A stretch of DNA of 64,000 bases from Streptomyces iranensis. GTDB lineage: Bacteria; Actinomycetota; Actinomycetes; Streptomycetales; Streptomycetaceae. The translations under genes were made by a program, and so were the position numbers. Positions within the stretch are counted from its first letter, which is position 1; each line of letters opens with the position of its first letter. Positions 8,476 through 15,923 of this stretch are shown piece by piece. The stretch lies in assembly GCF_017874715.1 (NCBI RefSeq), contig NZ_JAGGLR010000041.1, positions 1 through 64,000 on the forward strand, read 5' to 3'. The notes under the pieces are model-generated. The model was not told the DNA's origin and searched no databases. It saw nothing but the letters and a program-made list of their open reading frames with translations.

Positions 8476-8865
8476 GCGAGCTGCCCGTCATCCGGTCGCT
8501 TCAGCGGATCAACGGGGAGTTTGGTGTCGGCCCAGCCCAAGACGCGGTACTCGTGCCGGACGATCCCGCTCCCGCCCTTCGTCCTGGACGCCCTCCGGGA
8601 GCGGCGCGAGCAGCAGCGGGCGGAACACGGCTCCTACGGGGCTGAGTGGCTGGGCACGTGCACGGGGTCTTCACGACGGCCGTAAGCTCACCCGTGGATC
8701 CGCGCAACCTGAACCGCCACTGGTAGGCGACGCGCAAGCGGACCGGCCTGGACGGCTACCGCTTCCATGATCTGCGTCACTCGTTCGTCTCGCTGCTCCT
8801 GGACCTCGGGGCCGCGACGCACATCGTGCGGGAGATAGCCGGGCACAGCGATCCCCTGTCGATGA
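8476..8865 (+). pseudogene. degenerate tyrosine integrase, C-terminal part
   Basis: Fragments in different frames line up with the catalytic half of a Streptomyces site-specific tyrosine recombinase: GELPVIRSLQRINGE, PKTRYSCRTIPLPPFVLDAL, then GYRFHDLRHSFVSLLLDLGA and REIAGHS. The H-x-x-R box (HDLRH) is visible, but frameshifts near 8527 and 8660 and an in-frame TAG at 8724-8726 break the gene, and the region carrying the catalytic Tyr is missing. It abuts the second tRNA-Phe repeat, the usual int-att arrangement. Confidence 0.8.
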
Positions 8866-8896
8866 TCTCAACAGGGGTCTTTTCGCTGTTCAGCGA

Positions 8897-8941
8897 TGGT
8901 GGCTGGGGCCGGGGTCGAACCGGCGACCTTCCGCTTTTCAG
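8897..8941 (-). repeat. second partial tRNA-Phe 3' copy (attachment-site remnant)
   Basis: These 45 bases are identical to 14328-14371 of the intact tRNA-Phe region apart from the very first bases, ending in the anticodon loop. Together with the copy at 5708 and the intact tRNA at 14331 it divides 5.7-14.4 kb into two segments with the same direct repeat at each boundary. It lies 31 bp from the broken integrase. Downstream, GGCGTCA/TGCTGGCGTCAG repeats (8995-9055) resemble arm-type integrase sites. Confidence 0.8.
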
Positions 8942-9070
8942 TCCGAGCAAGGCTGCTTCCGGTGGCCGGTTCGCCTGGCTCGGCGGTCCGTTGACGTCTG
9001 CTGCTGGCGTCAGCGTTCGCGGCCGTTGGCGTCATGGCTGGCGTCAGACGGATGTCACCTGACCATCGCC

Positions 9071-9541
9071 TTAAGAGTCATCCCCAGATGGCTGCCGCTC
9101 TCGCATCAGTCGCTGTCGGCTTTCACCGCCCGATGCTTCAAAGAAAAAGCCGTAGACGCATGTCAGGATCACTGGAAGCGCCAGCAATAGCCACAGCAGC
9201 GTCCAACCACCGGCAGTTATAGCCCAGGTTCCAAGCGCGCTCGCGGCAGCGCCGAGGACCAAACTTCCTATGATTGAACTCCACTCGATCTTCACCTGAA
9301 CCTGAACTGACCGCTCTGGTACATAGTGTTCAGTCATCCATTCCAAGTGATCTCTTAGCTGCTGACGTGCTGGTGAATCTTCGGGAAGTTCGTTCAGGAG
9401 AGCAGCTTCCTCCTTCATGGCGCTTAGCAATTTGTCAGCCATGCTCACTCGGGCGGACCTGATGGCTACCCAGGCTGTAGCGGACCCCAAGACCAGTGTC
9501 CCCACAGCGGTAGCCAGAGCCGTCGCCGATTCAACACGCAT
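9071..9541 (-). CDS. hypothetical membrane protein
   Basis: A 156-residue protein with an N-terminal transmembrane segment (ATAVGTLVLGSATAWVAI), a charged cytosolic stretch (LLNELPEDSPARQQLRDHLE) and two further hydrophobic segments (SIIGSLVLGAAASALGTWAI; TLLWLLLALPVILTCVYGFF). No family recognised. I chose the ATG at 9541 because GGGAG stands 6 bases upstream. It follows the phosphotransferase gene by 47 bp on the same strand and may be the last gene of the peptide-maturation operon. Confidence 0.6.
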   Translation of the reverse strand: MRVESATALATAVGTLVLGSATAWVAIRSARVSMADKLLSAMKEEAALLNELPEDSPARQQLRDHLEWMTEHYVPERSVQVQVKIEWSSIIGSLVLGAAASALGTWAITAGGWTLLWLLLALPVILTCVYGFFFEASGGESRQRLMRERQPSGDDS

Positions 9542-9588
9542 ATGATCTCCCTGTTTGGACCTGCACTCGCCGACTCGTCTGCGGACGG

Positions 9589-10392
9589 TCACCCACGGCG
9601 GTGGTGCCGCCATTTCATCGCGGCCGAACGTAGGCGCGCTGTCCAGACGTCTGGAGAGTCCCCCGCGATCTCATTCCACAGCGCTGCGTTCGCGTCGGCG
9701 AAAAGATCCACGGCTGTGGGAGGCGCTGTGGCCCAGGCGGGGATGTGTTGTCCAATTTCTTCAGCTTGGGCCGGGCTGTGTCCGGAGGCGATGAGCCAGA
9801 TGATCCAGTAGGCGGGGTCGAGCCAGGCGGCTCCTCGGGTGGCCCATCCCCAGTCGACAAGGCGGGCTCGGGCACCGGTGATGAGGACGTTGTCGTTGTT
9901 CCAGTCAGTGTGGAGCAGGGCATCGCCCGCGAACGCTTCTGCATCGGCAGGGTGGGTGACGTACTTGGACAGGCGCTGTTCCGCTAGGCGGAGATCGATG
10001 TTGGGGCAGGGCATGTCGTCAAGCCTGCGTAGGGCTTGGACGACCTTCGGGATGTCCGGCGAGCCGGGAGAGTAGTCGGCGTGATGGCCGTCGAGTAGTT
10101 CGAAGCCGAGGATGTCCCAACCTTCGACGACGAGGTGGAAGAGCATGCGGGGAGCCAGGGGCGTGACATACGGGTTGATATCCGCCTCGCATCGCTGGGT
10201 CCAGACCCAGCGGTGCTCGCTGTTCAGTCCCTTGAGGAAGACAGTTCCTCCGGTGGTGTGGACGCGTGCCGAAAGAGCGCTGTTCTTGCCAGCGGTAACC
10301 GTCTCGGTTTCAAGGACCGCGCCTGTCTCGGCCTCAATCGAGCTACGGACCGAGCGGGGAAGGTCGTCGAAGGCGACGGGGGGCAGGGCCAT
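9589..10392 (-). CDS. aminoglycoside-phosphotransferase-like kinase
   Basis: A 267-residue protein of the APH/choline-kinase fold. Catalytic loop LLHTDWNNDNVLI (H-x-D-x4-N) and the metal-binding LVDWGWA segment are present; the N-terminal lobe has VFLKG with the expected lysine. Such kinases phosphorylate hydroxyl groups of small molecules or peptides using ATP. Here it follows the candidate precursor peptide (stop at 10472) and the radical SAM gene, so a substrate in that pathway, or self-protection, is more likely than generic aminoglycoside resistance. This is inferred from position. Confidence 0.82.
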   Translation of the reverse strand: MALPPVAFDDLPRSVRSSIEAETGAVLETETVTAGKNSALSARVHTTGGTVFLKGLNSEHRWVWTQRCEADINPYVTPLAPRMLFHLVVEGWDILGFELLDGHHADYSPGSPDIPKVVQALRRLDDMPCPNIDLRLAEQRLSKYVTHPADAEAFAGDALLHTDWNNDNVLITGARARLVDWGWATRGAAWLDPAYWIIWLIASGHSPAQAEEIGQHIPAWATAPPTAVDLFADANAALWNEIAGDSPDVWTARLRSAAMKWRHHRRG

Positions 10393-10424
10393 GACGGAAA
10401 GGCTTCCAGACGGGACGTGCGCAC

Positions 10425-10460
10425 GGGGCCTTCCGGCGCACGAACACGTCGGAAGGCCCC
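10425..10460 (-). terminator. hairpin between precursor and kinase genes
   Basis: The perfect 10-bp stem GGGGCCTTCC/GGAAGGCCCC encloses a 16-nt loop, 12 bp after the precursor stop. There is no long T run, so it may be a partial terminator or an mRNA-stabilising structure that raises precursor over kinase expression. Confidence 0.5.
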
Positions 10461-10471
10461 GCCACGGGTGA

Positions 10472-10612
10472 TCAGTTGTAGGGGTTGTCGTCGCCGCAGC
10501 CAGGAGTGGCGGCTCGAGCGAAGGTGTCGACGTCGTCGAGGATCACGATGTCCTCCTTGGTTCCAGCATCTCCGGGGCGGGGCGGCGCGATCTCGACCAT
10601 CACCGTTGTCAT
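10472..10612 (-). CDS. candidate RiPP precursor peptide (46 residues)
   Basis: Starting three bases after the radical SAM stop codon, with AAGGAAG about 8 bases upstream, this frame encodes 46 residues. The N-terminal part (MTTVMVEIAPPRPGDAGTKE) and middle (DIVILDDVDTFARAA) look like a leader; the end, TPGCGDDNPYN, carries the only Cys, a Tyr and an Asn-Pro pair and is a plausible core. Its small size, position directly after a SPASM radical SAM enzyme and strong ribosome site match ribosomally made, post-translationally modified peptide systems. I do not recognise the precursor family. Confidence 0.72.
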   Translation of the reverse strand: MTTVMVEIAPPRPGDAGTKEDIVILDDVDTFARAATPGCGDDNPYN

Positions 10613-10615
10613 GGT

Positions 10616-11731
10616 TCAGCTTCCTTTCGCGGTGTGTTGGCAGTAGATGTGCAGTGGTGCCTTCGCCTCCTGGTAGACCTTGGCCAGCGGCCTGCATACC
10701 CGGCAGGTGCCGGAGAGCTGGCAGCCGGAGCAGCCACCGGTGCGAAGCATCAGGGAATCGGCGATCCCGCCCAGGCGGCTGAGGCCCTCGACTCCTTCGG
10801 CCAGCAAAGGAATCGCGTTGTCGCGGCCGACTTTGCAGATGGACGCCATGCCGTGTGGGTCGACGTGGAAGAAGGTGTGGCCGGCGTTGCAGCCGCGGAA
10901 CGGTTCACGGTCGGTGAGGTAGTCGGGTGCCTGGGAGGCGAGTGTCTCGGCGCCGCCATAGATGGTCGGGGACATATGGGTGTACTCGCGGTACGGCAGG
11001 GCGTACTGGTCTGCGAAGGCGCGCATCCGGTCGTGCTCGTGGGCGTTGTGCCGTGTGATGATCAGCGCCAGATCGAGCGGCAGCCCGGCCTCATTGGCGG
11101 CGTTCAGGCCCTTCATGAACATCCGGTACGCACCCTTGCGACGGGTGAGTCCGTCGTAAGACTCCTCTGTGGCGCCGTAGAGGCTGAGCGTGATCCGGTT
11201 CGGACGGCGCTCCGTGAGCAAGGTGAGGTTCTTGGGGGCCGCGAGACGGGAGCCGTTGGTGAGGATCTCGACCATCATGCCCAGCTCGTGCGCCCGCCGG
11301 TATGTCTCGGCGAACAGCTTGTCGATCATTGGCTCGCCGCCGGTGAGCTGAAGCCATAGCACGCCAGCGTCATGGATGACCCGCAGCAGCCGTTCGCGCT
11401 CGGACCATTCGAGCCCCGAGAATCGCTTTAGACCTAGGTAGCAATGCTCGCAGTCGTAGTTGCAGCCCAGGTTCAGCTCGTACGACGCACGTCCGTAGCC
11501 GTGCGGCGAGAGGGAGCGGACGAGGACGGTATCGCGCGTCAACCGTTCGTCGAGGCTTAGACCCCATACCTTCCGGGACACGTCCACCAGCCAACCGGGT
11601 GATGCCGCACCGGAGGCTACGGCCGTCTCCAACTCCCGGTACGCGGTGGCCGGGAGCCGGGCGGCTTTGGTGCTGCCGGGACGGACGAGGAGGTGATGGT
11701 CGAGGAATGGAGCGGCGATCAGCTCATGCAC
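10616..11731 (-). CDS. radical SAM/SPASM peptide-modifying enzyme
   Basis: A 371-residue protein with GTG start at 11731 (GGAGGAAAC upstream); the start overlaps the stop of the upstream gene by 8 bp. Residues 1-85 may be a precursor-binding region. The radical SAM cluster motif is C90, C94, C97 (CNYDCEHC), followed by LQLTGGEPM and EILTNGSRL. The C-terminus has SPASM-type auxiliary-cluster cysteines: GCNAG, SICKVG, GGCSGCQLSGTCRVC and YCQH. The enzyme should bind at least one extra Fe-S cluster and install a crosslink or related change on the 46-residue peptide encoded next to it. Confidence 0.9.
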   Translation of the reverse strand: MHELIAAPFLDHHLLVRPGSTKAARLPATAYRELETAVASGAASPGWLVDVSRKVWGLSLDERLTRDTVLVRSLSPHGYGRASYELNLGCNYDCEHCYLGLKRFSGLEWSERERLLRVIHDAGVLWLQLTGGEPMIDKLFAETYRRAHELGMMVEILTNGSRLAAPKNLTLLTERRPNRITLSLYGATEESYDGLTRRKGAYRMFMKGLNAANEAGLPLDLALIITRHNAHEHDRMRAFADQYALPYREYTHMSPTIYGGAETLASQAPDYLTDREPFRGCNAGHTFFHVDPHGMASICKVGRDNAIPLLAEGVEGLSRLGGIADSLMLRTGGCSGCQLSGTCRVCRPLAKVYQEAKAPLHIYCQHTAKGS

Positions 11732-12176
11732 GGGTTTCCTCCTCCGGCGTGGCGAGAGCCACGCGGGCCCAGACGGTTTTGCCGATCGGGTTGCGGGCGC
11801 GGTGTCCCATCTCCTTGGCCAGTGCGGAGACGAGTTGGAGACCTCGACCGTGCTCGTCCTCATCGCTGGTCTCCATGACGCGAGGAAACCGACGGCTGCG
11901 GGCGTCGGAGACCTCGACCAGGCACGTGGCGCCTTCGCCGCTCAGACGGACTTCGAAGCGGTGACCGCGCCTGTGGCCGTGCCGCACGGCATTGGTCGCC
12001 AACTCGCTGCAGACCAAGACCGTACGGTCGATGTCTTCTCGTCCGTAGCCCCAGCTCAGCAGGGTTTTGTCGACCAGGCTCCGGACGAGGCGGACGCACC
12101 TGGGCGTGGAGGTGAATTGCATCGCCCAGCGCTGGGCGATGGTGTGCTGCTGGTTGTCGTTGGTCATCGGGAGCAT
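11724..12176 (-). CDS. RsbW-like ATP-binding regulator
   Basis: A 150-residue HATPase_c_2 protein (anti-sigma/histidine-kinase-like fold). The N box reads VCSELATNAVRHG, with DARSRRFPRV and the glycine motif EDEHGRGLQLV further on. Such proteins bind ATP and usually sequester a partner regulator; Streptomyces carries many orphan copies. I prefer ATG 12176 (GAGGGG 6 bases upstream) over the longer frame from 12245. Cotranscribed with the radical SAM gene, so it may gate expression of this peptide locus. Confidence 0.82.
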   Translation of the reverse strand: MLPMTNDNQQHTIAQRWAMQFTSTPRCVRLVRSLVDKTLLSWGYGREDIDRTVLVCSELATNAVRHGHRRGHRFEVRLSGEGATCLVEVSDARSRRFPRVMETSDEDEHGRGLQLVSALAKEMGHRARNPIGKTVWARVALATPEEETRA

Positions 12177-12250
12177 TGCGTCCCCTCGTCGCGGGTGGTT
12201 CCAGGGGGCTAGCTCATCGCAACGGTCGTCACCGAAATAGGTCATGGTGA

Positions 12251-12267
12251 TTACCCAACGTGGGTAA
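12251..12267. promoter_or_regulatory. palindromic operator candidate
   Basis: A perfect inverted repeat TTACCC-N5-GGGTAA sits in the 150-bp space between the divergent ATPase and HTH/TPR regulator genes. It is much more AT-rich than its surroundings, as expected of a promoter-operator, and is a natural target for the adjacent HTH protein. Confidence 0.55.
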
Positions 12268-12328
12268 AATCATCAGCGCTTGACCGCCCGGACAGCCCGC
12301 CGCCGCGGGGCGAGGGAGAGGGGCACGA

Positions 12329-13645
12329 GTGTCCGCACCGCAGCCTCATCGACTGCTGCCACCAGCCTTGTTGGCCAGCCCTGAGTGGCAGGAAGCATGC
12401 CGGAAGCGCGACTTCACCCGCATCTTCCAGCTGGTCAAGCTCAAGGCAGGGATCTATCCCTCGCGCATCGCCGCCCTTTGCGGCATGACGCCCAGCAGGG
12501 TCGGCGAGATCATGGCTGGACGTCGTGGTCTGGCCCACATCGATGTGATCGAGAGAGTCGCCGATGGGCTGCGCATCCCCGGCGCGATGCTGGGCCTGGC
12601 ACATCGGCCCTGGGAAATTCCCGCATCGGCTCCGGAGAGCGAGCGGAGCCAGGCATCCGAGCCACGGCTCGCACAGAGGGCAACGGCTACCGGTCCTGCT
12701 GCTGGGGAAAGCCTGGATGACCTACTGCCACTGGCCGACTCACAGGTCACCCGCTCCACGCTCGCCGCGCTGCGCTCCTCAGTGGAGGACTACTGGCGTC
12801 GGGACGACCAGCACGGTGGTGCGCCAATGCGGCCTGCGGTCGTCGGAAGTCTCACTTACGTCACACAGGTGATGCGGCACGCCGGGGATGCACTGGGCCG
12901 GGACCTGCGGTCCCTCGCCGCAGAGCTGGCCCGCCTTGCGGGCTGGGCGTATTTCGACGCCTGTCAGTACAGCACGGCACGTATCTACTTCAGCCAGGCC
13001 CTCAGCCTCTCGCGGGAGCAGGAAGATCGTCTCTTCGTGGCCAATGTGCTGTCCTGCATGAGCCTGCAGGCCACCTATGACGGCAATCCGGCAGAGGCCA
13101 TCACTCTCGCATGCAAGGCTCAGGACGTCACTCGGGCAGCGGGTGACCAGCCTCTGGTGATGTCCATGCTGCACATGCGCGAAGCGTTCGCCCACGCCAC
13201 CCTTCGCGACGCCTCCGCCTGCAATCACGCCATCGACCGTTCCCGCGACTCCTTCGAATGCGCACGCGGCCGGACGGACGAGACGCCCTCCTGGGTGCGC
13301 TATTTCGACGAGACCAAGCTCATCGTCGACACCGGAATCGCCCTGGCCCGTCTTGGCGAGGCACCACGAGCCGAACCTCTCATCGCCGAGGGACTGCGCC
13401 GGGAAACATCCGAACAGCAGCGCGGACGGGCTCTCCACGCCTTCTGGCTCGCCAGCACCCAGCTCGAGCAGGGCAAGCTCGGCGACGCCTGTCACAGCGC
13501 CGGACTCGCACTCGAACTGAGCACCGTGATCGACTCTCCCCGGGTCGCTGGGCATGTCCATGAATTCCACCGCCGTCTGGCTCCGTACGCCCGTGAGGCA
13601 CCGGTGATCAGGTTCGAGCAGCGGATGCGAGAGTCACTTGGCTAG
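12329..13645 (+). CDS. HTH (XRE) regulator with TPR-like C-terminus
   Basis: A 438-residue protein with GTG start (GGGAGAGGGG upstream). Residues about 15-75 form an XRE-type helix-turn-helix (IAALCGMTPSRVGEIMAGRR); the rest is alpha-helical with tetratricopeptide-like units (YSTARIYFSQALSLSREQED, AEAITLACKAQDVTRAAGDQ). This layout is common in Streptomyces regulators that may sense a peptide or small molecule through the TPR part. It is transcribed away from the radical SAM operon and probably controls it through the palindrome in between. Confidence 0.85.
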   Translation: MSAPQPHRLLPPALLASPEWQEACRKRDFTRIFQLVKLKAGIYPSRIAALCGMTPSRVGEIMAGRRGLAHIDVIERVADGLRIPGAMLGLAHRPWEIPASAPESERSQASEPRLAQRATATGPAAGESLDDLLPLADSQVTRSTLAALRSSVEDYWRRDDQHGGAPMRPAVVGSLTYVTQVMRHAGDALGRDLRSLAAELARLAGWAYFDACQYSTARIYFSQALSLSREQEDRLFVANVLSCMSLQATYDGNPAEAITLACKAQDVTRAAGDQPLVMSMLHMREAFAHATLRDASACNHAIDRSRDSFECARGRTDETPSWVRYFDETKLIVDTGIALARLGEAPRAEPLIAEGLRRETSEQQRGRALHAFWLASTQLEQGKLGDACHSAGLALELSTVIDSPRVAGHVHEFHRRLAPYAREAPVIRFEQRMRESLG

Positions 13646-14184
13646 TCGGCGCTCTTGGTGGCCTCGTCCAGCAGCAGATACAGCAGGCCGACCAGACTGC
13701 CGCTGCTGACGATCTCGCGGCGGTCGATCATCCCCCTTATCTCCGATAGGGCGATCCACTCGATCCGGTCCGATTCGTTCAGCTCTGTCGGCGGCCCGGT
13801 GTAGGTGGCCCCATCGGCGCGGAAGACGTGGTGCTCGGAGTCGGTGATCCCGTTCGCGGGCTGTGCGTACACCAGGGGCTTCATCGCCTCGACCCGCCAG
13901 CCGGTCTCTTCTTCGACCTCGCGGGCGGCTGCCTGCACCGGGGTCTCGCCGGGCTCGATGAGTCCCATGGGCAGTTCCCAGCCCCAGGCGTCGGTGATGA
14001 ACCGGTGGCGCCACATCATCAGGACGCGCTTTTGGTCATCGACCACGGCGGCAACGGCGAGGTGTCGCATGCGTACGACGTGGTGTTCCCAGCGGCGCCC
14101 GTCGGGCTGCTGTACGTCGACGAGCCACAGGTTGACCCAAGGGTTGCTGTAGATCTGCCGTTCGCCGTGGACGGTCCACCGCAT
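13642..14184 (-). CDS. Nudix hydrolase
   Basis: A 180-residue protein with a complete Nudix box GLIEPGETPVQAAAREVEEE plus TGW (G-x5-E-x7-R-E-U-x-E-E-x-G-U). Such Mg-dependent enzymes cleave nucleoside diphosphates linked to another moiety; N-terminal YSNPWVNLWLVDV resembles ADP-sugar-type Nudix proteins. I prefer ATG 14184 (GGGGAG 8 bases upstream) over two upstream ATGs. It converges with the HTH/TPR gene, the coding ends overlapping by 4 bp, and lies at the tRNA-proximal end of the integrated segment. Confidence 0.88.
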   Translation of the reverse strand: MRWTVHGERQIYSNPWVNLWLVDVQQPDGRRWEHHVVRMRHLAVAAVVDDQKRVLMMWRHRFITDAWGWELPMGLIEPGETPVQAAAREVEEETGWRVEAMKPLVYAQPANGITDSEHHVFRADGATYTGPPTELNESDRIEWIALSEIRGMIDRREIVSSGSLVGLLYLLLDEATKSAD

Positions 14185-14280
14185 GAATCCACTCCCCTTC
14201 ATCGACGCGGTGCCCAGCATGTCACTTCCTGGTCCGCCGCTCTTACGGTGCGTGCCGAGGGCGTCACGGGCAACGAAGAA

Positions 14281-14308
14281 GCCCCCTCCGGATGACCCGA
14301 GAGGGGGC
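14281..14308 (-). terminator. terminator downstream of tRNA-Phe
   Basis: The stem GCCCCCTC/GAGGGGGC lies 22 bp 3' of tRNA-Phe on the minus strand. Confidence 0.65.
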
Positions 14309-14330
14309 TTTGCCCTGGTAGGGGCTGTGG

Positions 14331-14404
14331 TGGCTGGGGCCGGGGTCGAACCGGCGACCTTCCGCTTTTCAGGCGGACGCTCGTACCAACTGAGCTACCC
14401 AGCC
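14331..14404 (-). tRNA. tRNA-Phe (GAA)
   Basis: Acceptor stem GGCTGGG/CCCAGCC, anticodon loop CTGAAAA with anticodon GAA, T loop TTCGACC, discriminator A; CCA is encoded (14330-14328). Its 3' part is duplicated at 5708 and 8897, so this gene is the integration target and has been restored by the incoming element. Confidence 0.96.
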
Positions 14405-14408
14405 GCAG

Positions 14409-14483
14409 CGGTCCTGACGGGATTTGAACCCGCGGCCTCCACCTTGACAGGGTGGCGAGCACTCCAAACTGCTCCACAGGACC
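14409..14483 (-). tRNA. tRNA-Asp (GTC)
   Basis: Acceptor stem GGTCCTG/CAGGACC, anticodon loop CTGTCAA giving GTC, T loop TTCAAAT, discriminator G. No CCA is encoded. Only 4 bp separate it from tRNA-Phe; the two are likely processed from one transcript. Confidence 0.95.
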
Positions 14484-14730
14484 TTGCGTGTACGAGCACG
14501 AGTCTCGCACATATGGGGTGCGCTCCCAACGGGATTTCCCGTCGTGGATTCGCACTCCTTGCGATCTTCGAACCGGGGCCTTGATTTCTCTCCGCCGCGT
14601 CGTTGTCGCTGGATCAGCGTATCAGACCTCCGGCCGTGTTCTGACCGCTCACCGGGCGGGCCGGGCCTCGGTCGGTGAGCGGTGGGGCGCGGTCGGAGGT
14701 CTGTCCGGCTCGGCCCGGATCAGGGGCGGA

Positions 14731-15552
14731 TCAGGGGCGGCCGCCGCGTTCCAGGGGGAGCTTTTCGCCCGCCTCGATCGCGACCGGCAGCCGGTTCTCG
14801 GTGGGCGGCAGGGGGCAGGTCGCGAGGTCGGTGTAGGCGCACGGGAGGTTGGTGGCGCGGTTGAAGTCGAGGGTGACGCGGCCGGTCTGGTCGGGGGCGT
14901 CGATCTGCAGGGAGCGGTTCGCGGCGTACGTGGTCACGCCCGAGGTGGCGTCGGTGAGGAGCACCATCAGGGCGCCGGGCCGCTTGCCGTTGAAGGCGGT
15001 GAGCTGGAACGTCTCGCCCTCCAGCTCGAACTCGACCTGCCCGGGTGCGTCGTAGACGTGCTCGAGCCCCTCCGCCACGGCGCCCACGGTGATCGCGCGC
15101 GGCTCGTCGAAGGGGAGGTAGCGGCCGGGGCGGACCCAGTGGGGGTCGGGAGCGTAGGCGGGGGTGTGGGTGAAGTCGGTACGGAGGGGGTTGCCCGGGT
15201 GGCGGGGGCGGACGATGTTGTGGCCGCCGCGCTTGGCGATCTCGATCACCGCGTCGCCGTACCCCGCGTACAGGCTGGCCCGCTCGGCGATCGCCCCGAA
15301 GACGTACCGCCCGTGCACCGCCGTGCCGTCGATCGTCAGCTCCTCGCCGTCGGCGAGCTCGACCACCACGCCCTCCGGGCCGCTGGACCAGGCCCCGGGG
15401 GCGTCCTCGAAGCGGGTCGGCTCCGGGCTCAGCCAGCGCAGGCTGGTGATCGCGAGAAATCCGTGGGGGTTGGCCAGCGCCTGCTCATGGGTACGGTGCC
15501 AGCGCTCCCACTCCTCGGCGAAGCTCACCTGGTCGACGTCCTGGACGGTCAT
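14731..15552 (-). CDS. DUF1684 family protein
   Basis: A 273-residue cytosolic protein of the DUF1684 family, recognisable from WHRTHEQALANPHGFLAIT near the start, the DFNRATNLPCAYTDLATCPL segment and the final LPPTENRLPVAIEAGEK. The family is widespread in actinobacteria without a proven activity. AGGGAG lies 6 bases before the ATG. It stands between the tRNA-Glu gene and the tRNA-Asp/tRNA-Phe pair on the same strand. Confidence 0.88.
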   Translation of the reverse strand: MTVQDVDQVSFAEEWERWHRTHEQALANPHGFLAITSLRWLSPEPTRFEDAPGAWSSGPEGVVVELADGEELTIDGTAVHGRYVFGAIAERASLYAGYGDAVIEIAKRGGHNIVRPRHPGNPLRTDFTHTPAYAPDPHWVRPGRYLPFDEPRAITVGAVAEGLEHVYDAPGQVEFELEGETFQLTAFNGKRPGALMVLLTDATSGVTTYAANRSLQIDAPDQTGRVTLDFNRATNLPCAYTDLATCPLPPTENRLPVAIEAGEKLPLERGGRP

Positions 15553-15631
15553 CTGCGCTCCCTAGCGTGGGGCCTGCGGCGGGTCCGGTGCCGTTGCGTA
15601 CGTACAACCGCGTGGGGGAGGGAGACATTCC

Positions 15632-15700
15632 GGGAGCCGCGGGAGCCGCGGGAGCCGCAGGAGTCGCCGGAGCCGAGGAAGCCGCCGGAGCCGCGGGGCC
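15632..15700. repeat. 9-bp tandem repeats
   Basis: About seven imperfect copies of GGGAGCCGC (variants GGAGTCGCC, GGAAGCCGC) stand between the DUF1684 gene and tRNA-Glu. Noncoding as far as I can see. Confidence 0.7.
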
Positions 15701-15717
15701 GCCGTGCGGCGCGCATG

Positions 15718-15757
15718 AAAAAAGTCACCGGCAGGTACGTTCCGACCTGCGGTGACT
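15718..15757 (-). terminator. terminator downstream of tRNA-Glu
   Basis: Stem AGTCACCGCAGGT-type (15723-15736 with 15745-15757) followed on the minus strand by six T residues; a classic intrinsic terminator 12 bp from tRNA-Glu. Confidence 0.88.
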
Positions 15758-15769
15758 CAAAGAAGGTGG

Positions 15770-15842
15770 TGCCCCCAACGGGATTCGAACCCGTGCTACC
15801 GCCTTGAAAGGGCGGCGTCCTGGGCCACTAGACGATGAGGGC
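15770..15842 (-). tRNA. tRNA-Glu (TTC)
   Basis: Acceptor stem GCCCTCA/TGGGGGC, anticodon loop CTTTCAA giving TTC, T loop TTCGAAT, discriminator A and encoded CCA (15769-15767). Confidence 0.95.
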
Positions 15843-15923
15843 CGATGGCCCACCTGGGCGCCTTGCGGCGCTTTCGGGGACGCGAGAAGCATATGGGATG
15901 CCGGTGAGGTTCGCCAAAACGGT

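Noticed and set aside
5708-8941. Partial tRNA-Phe copies considered as additional tRNA genes
   Set aside because: Both lack the 5' acceptor strand, D arm and half of the anticodon stem.
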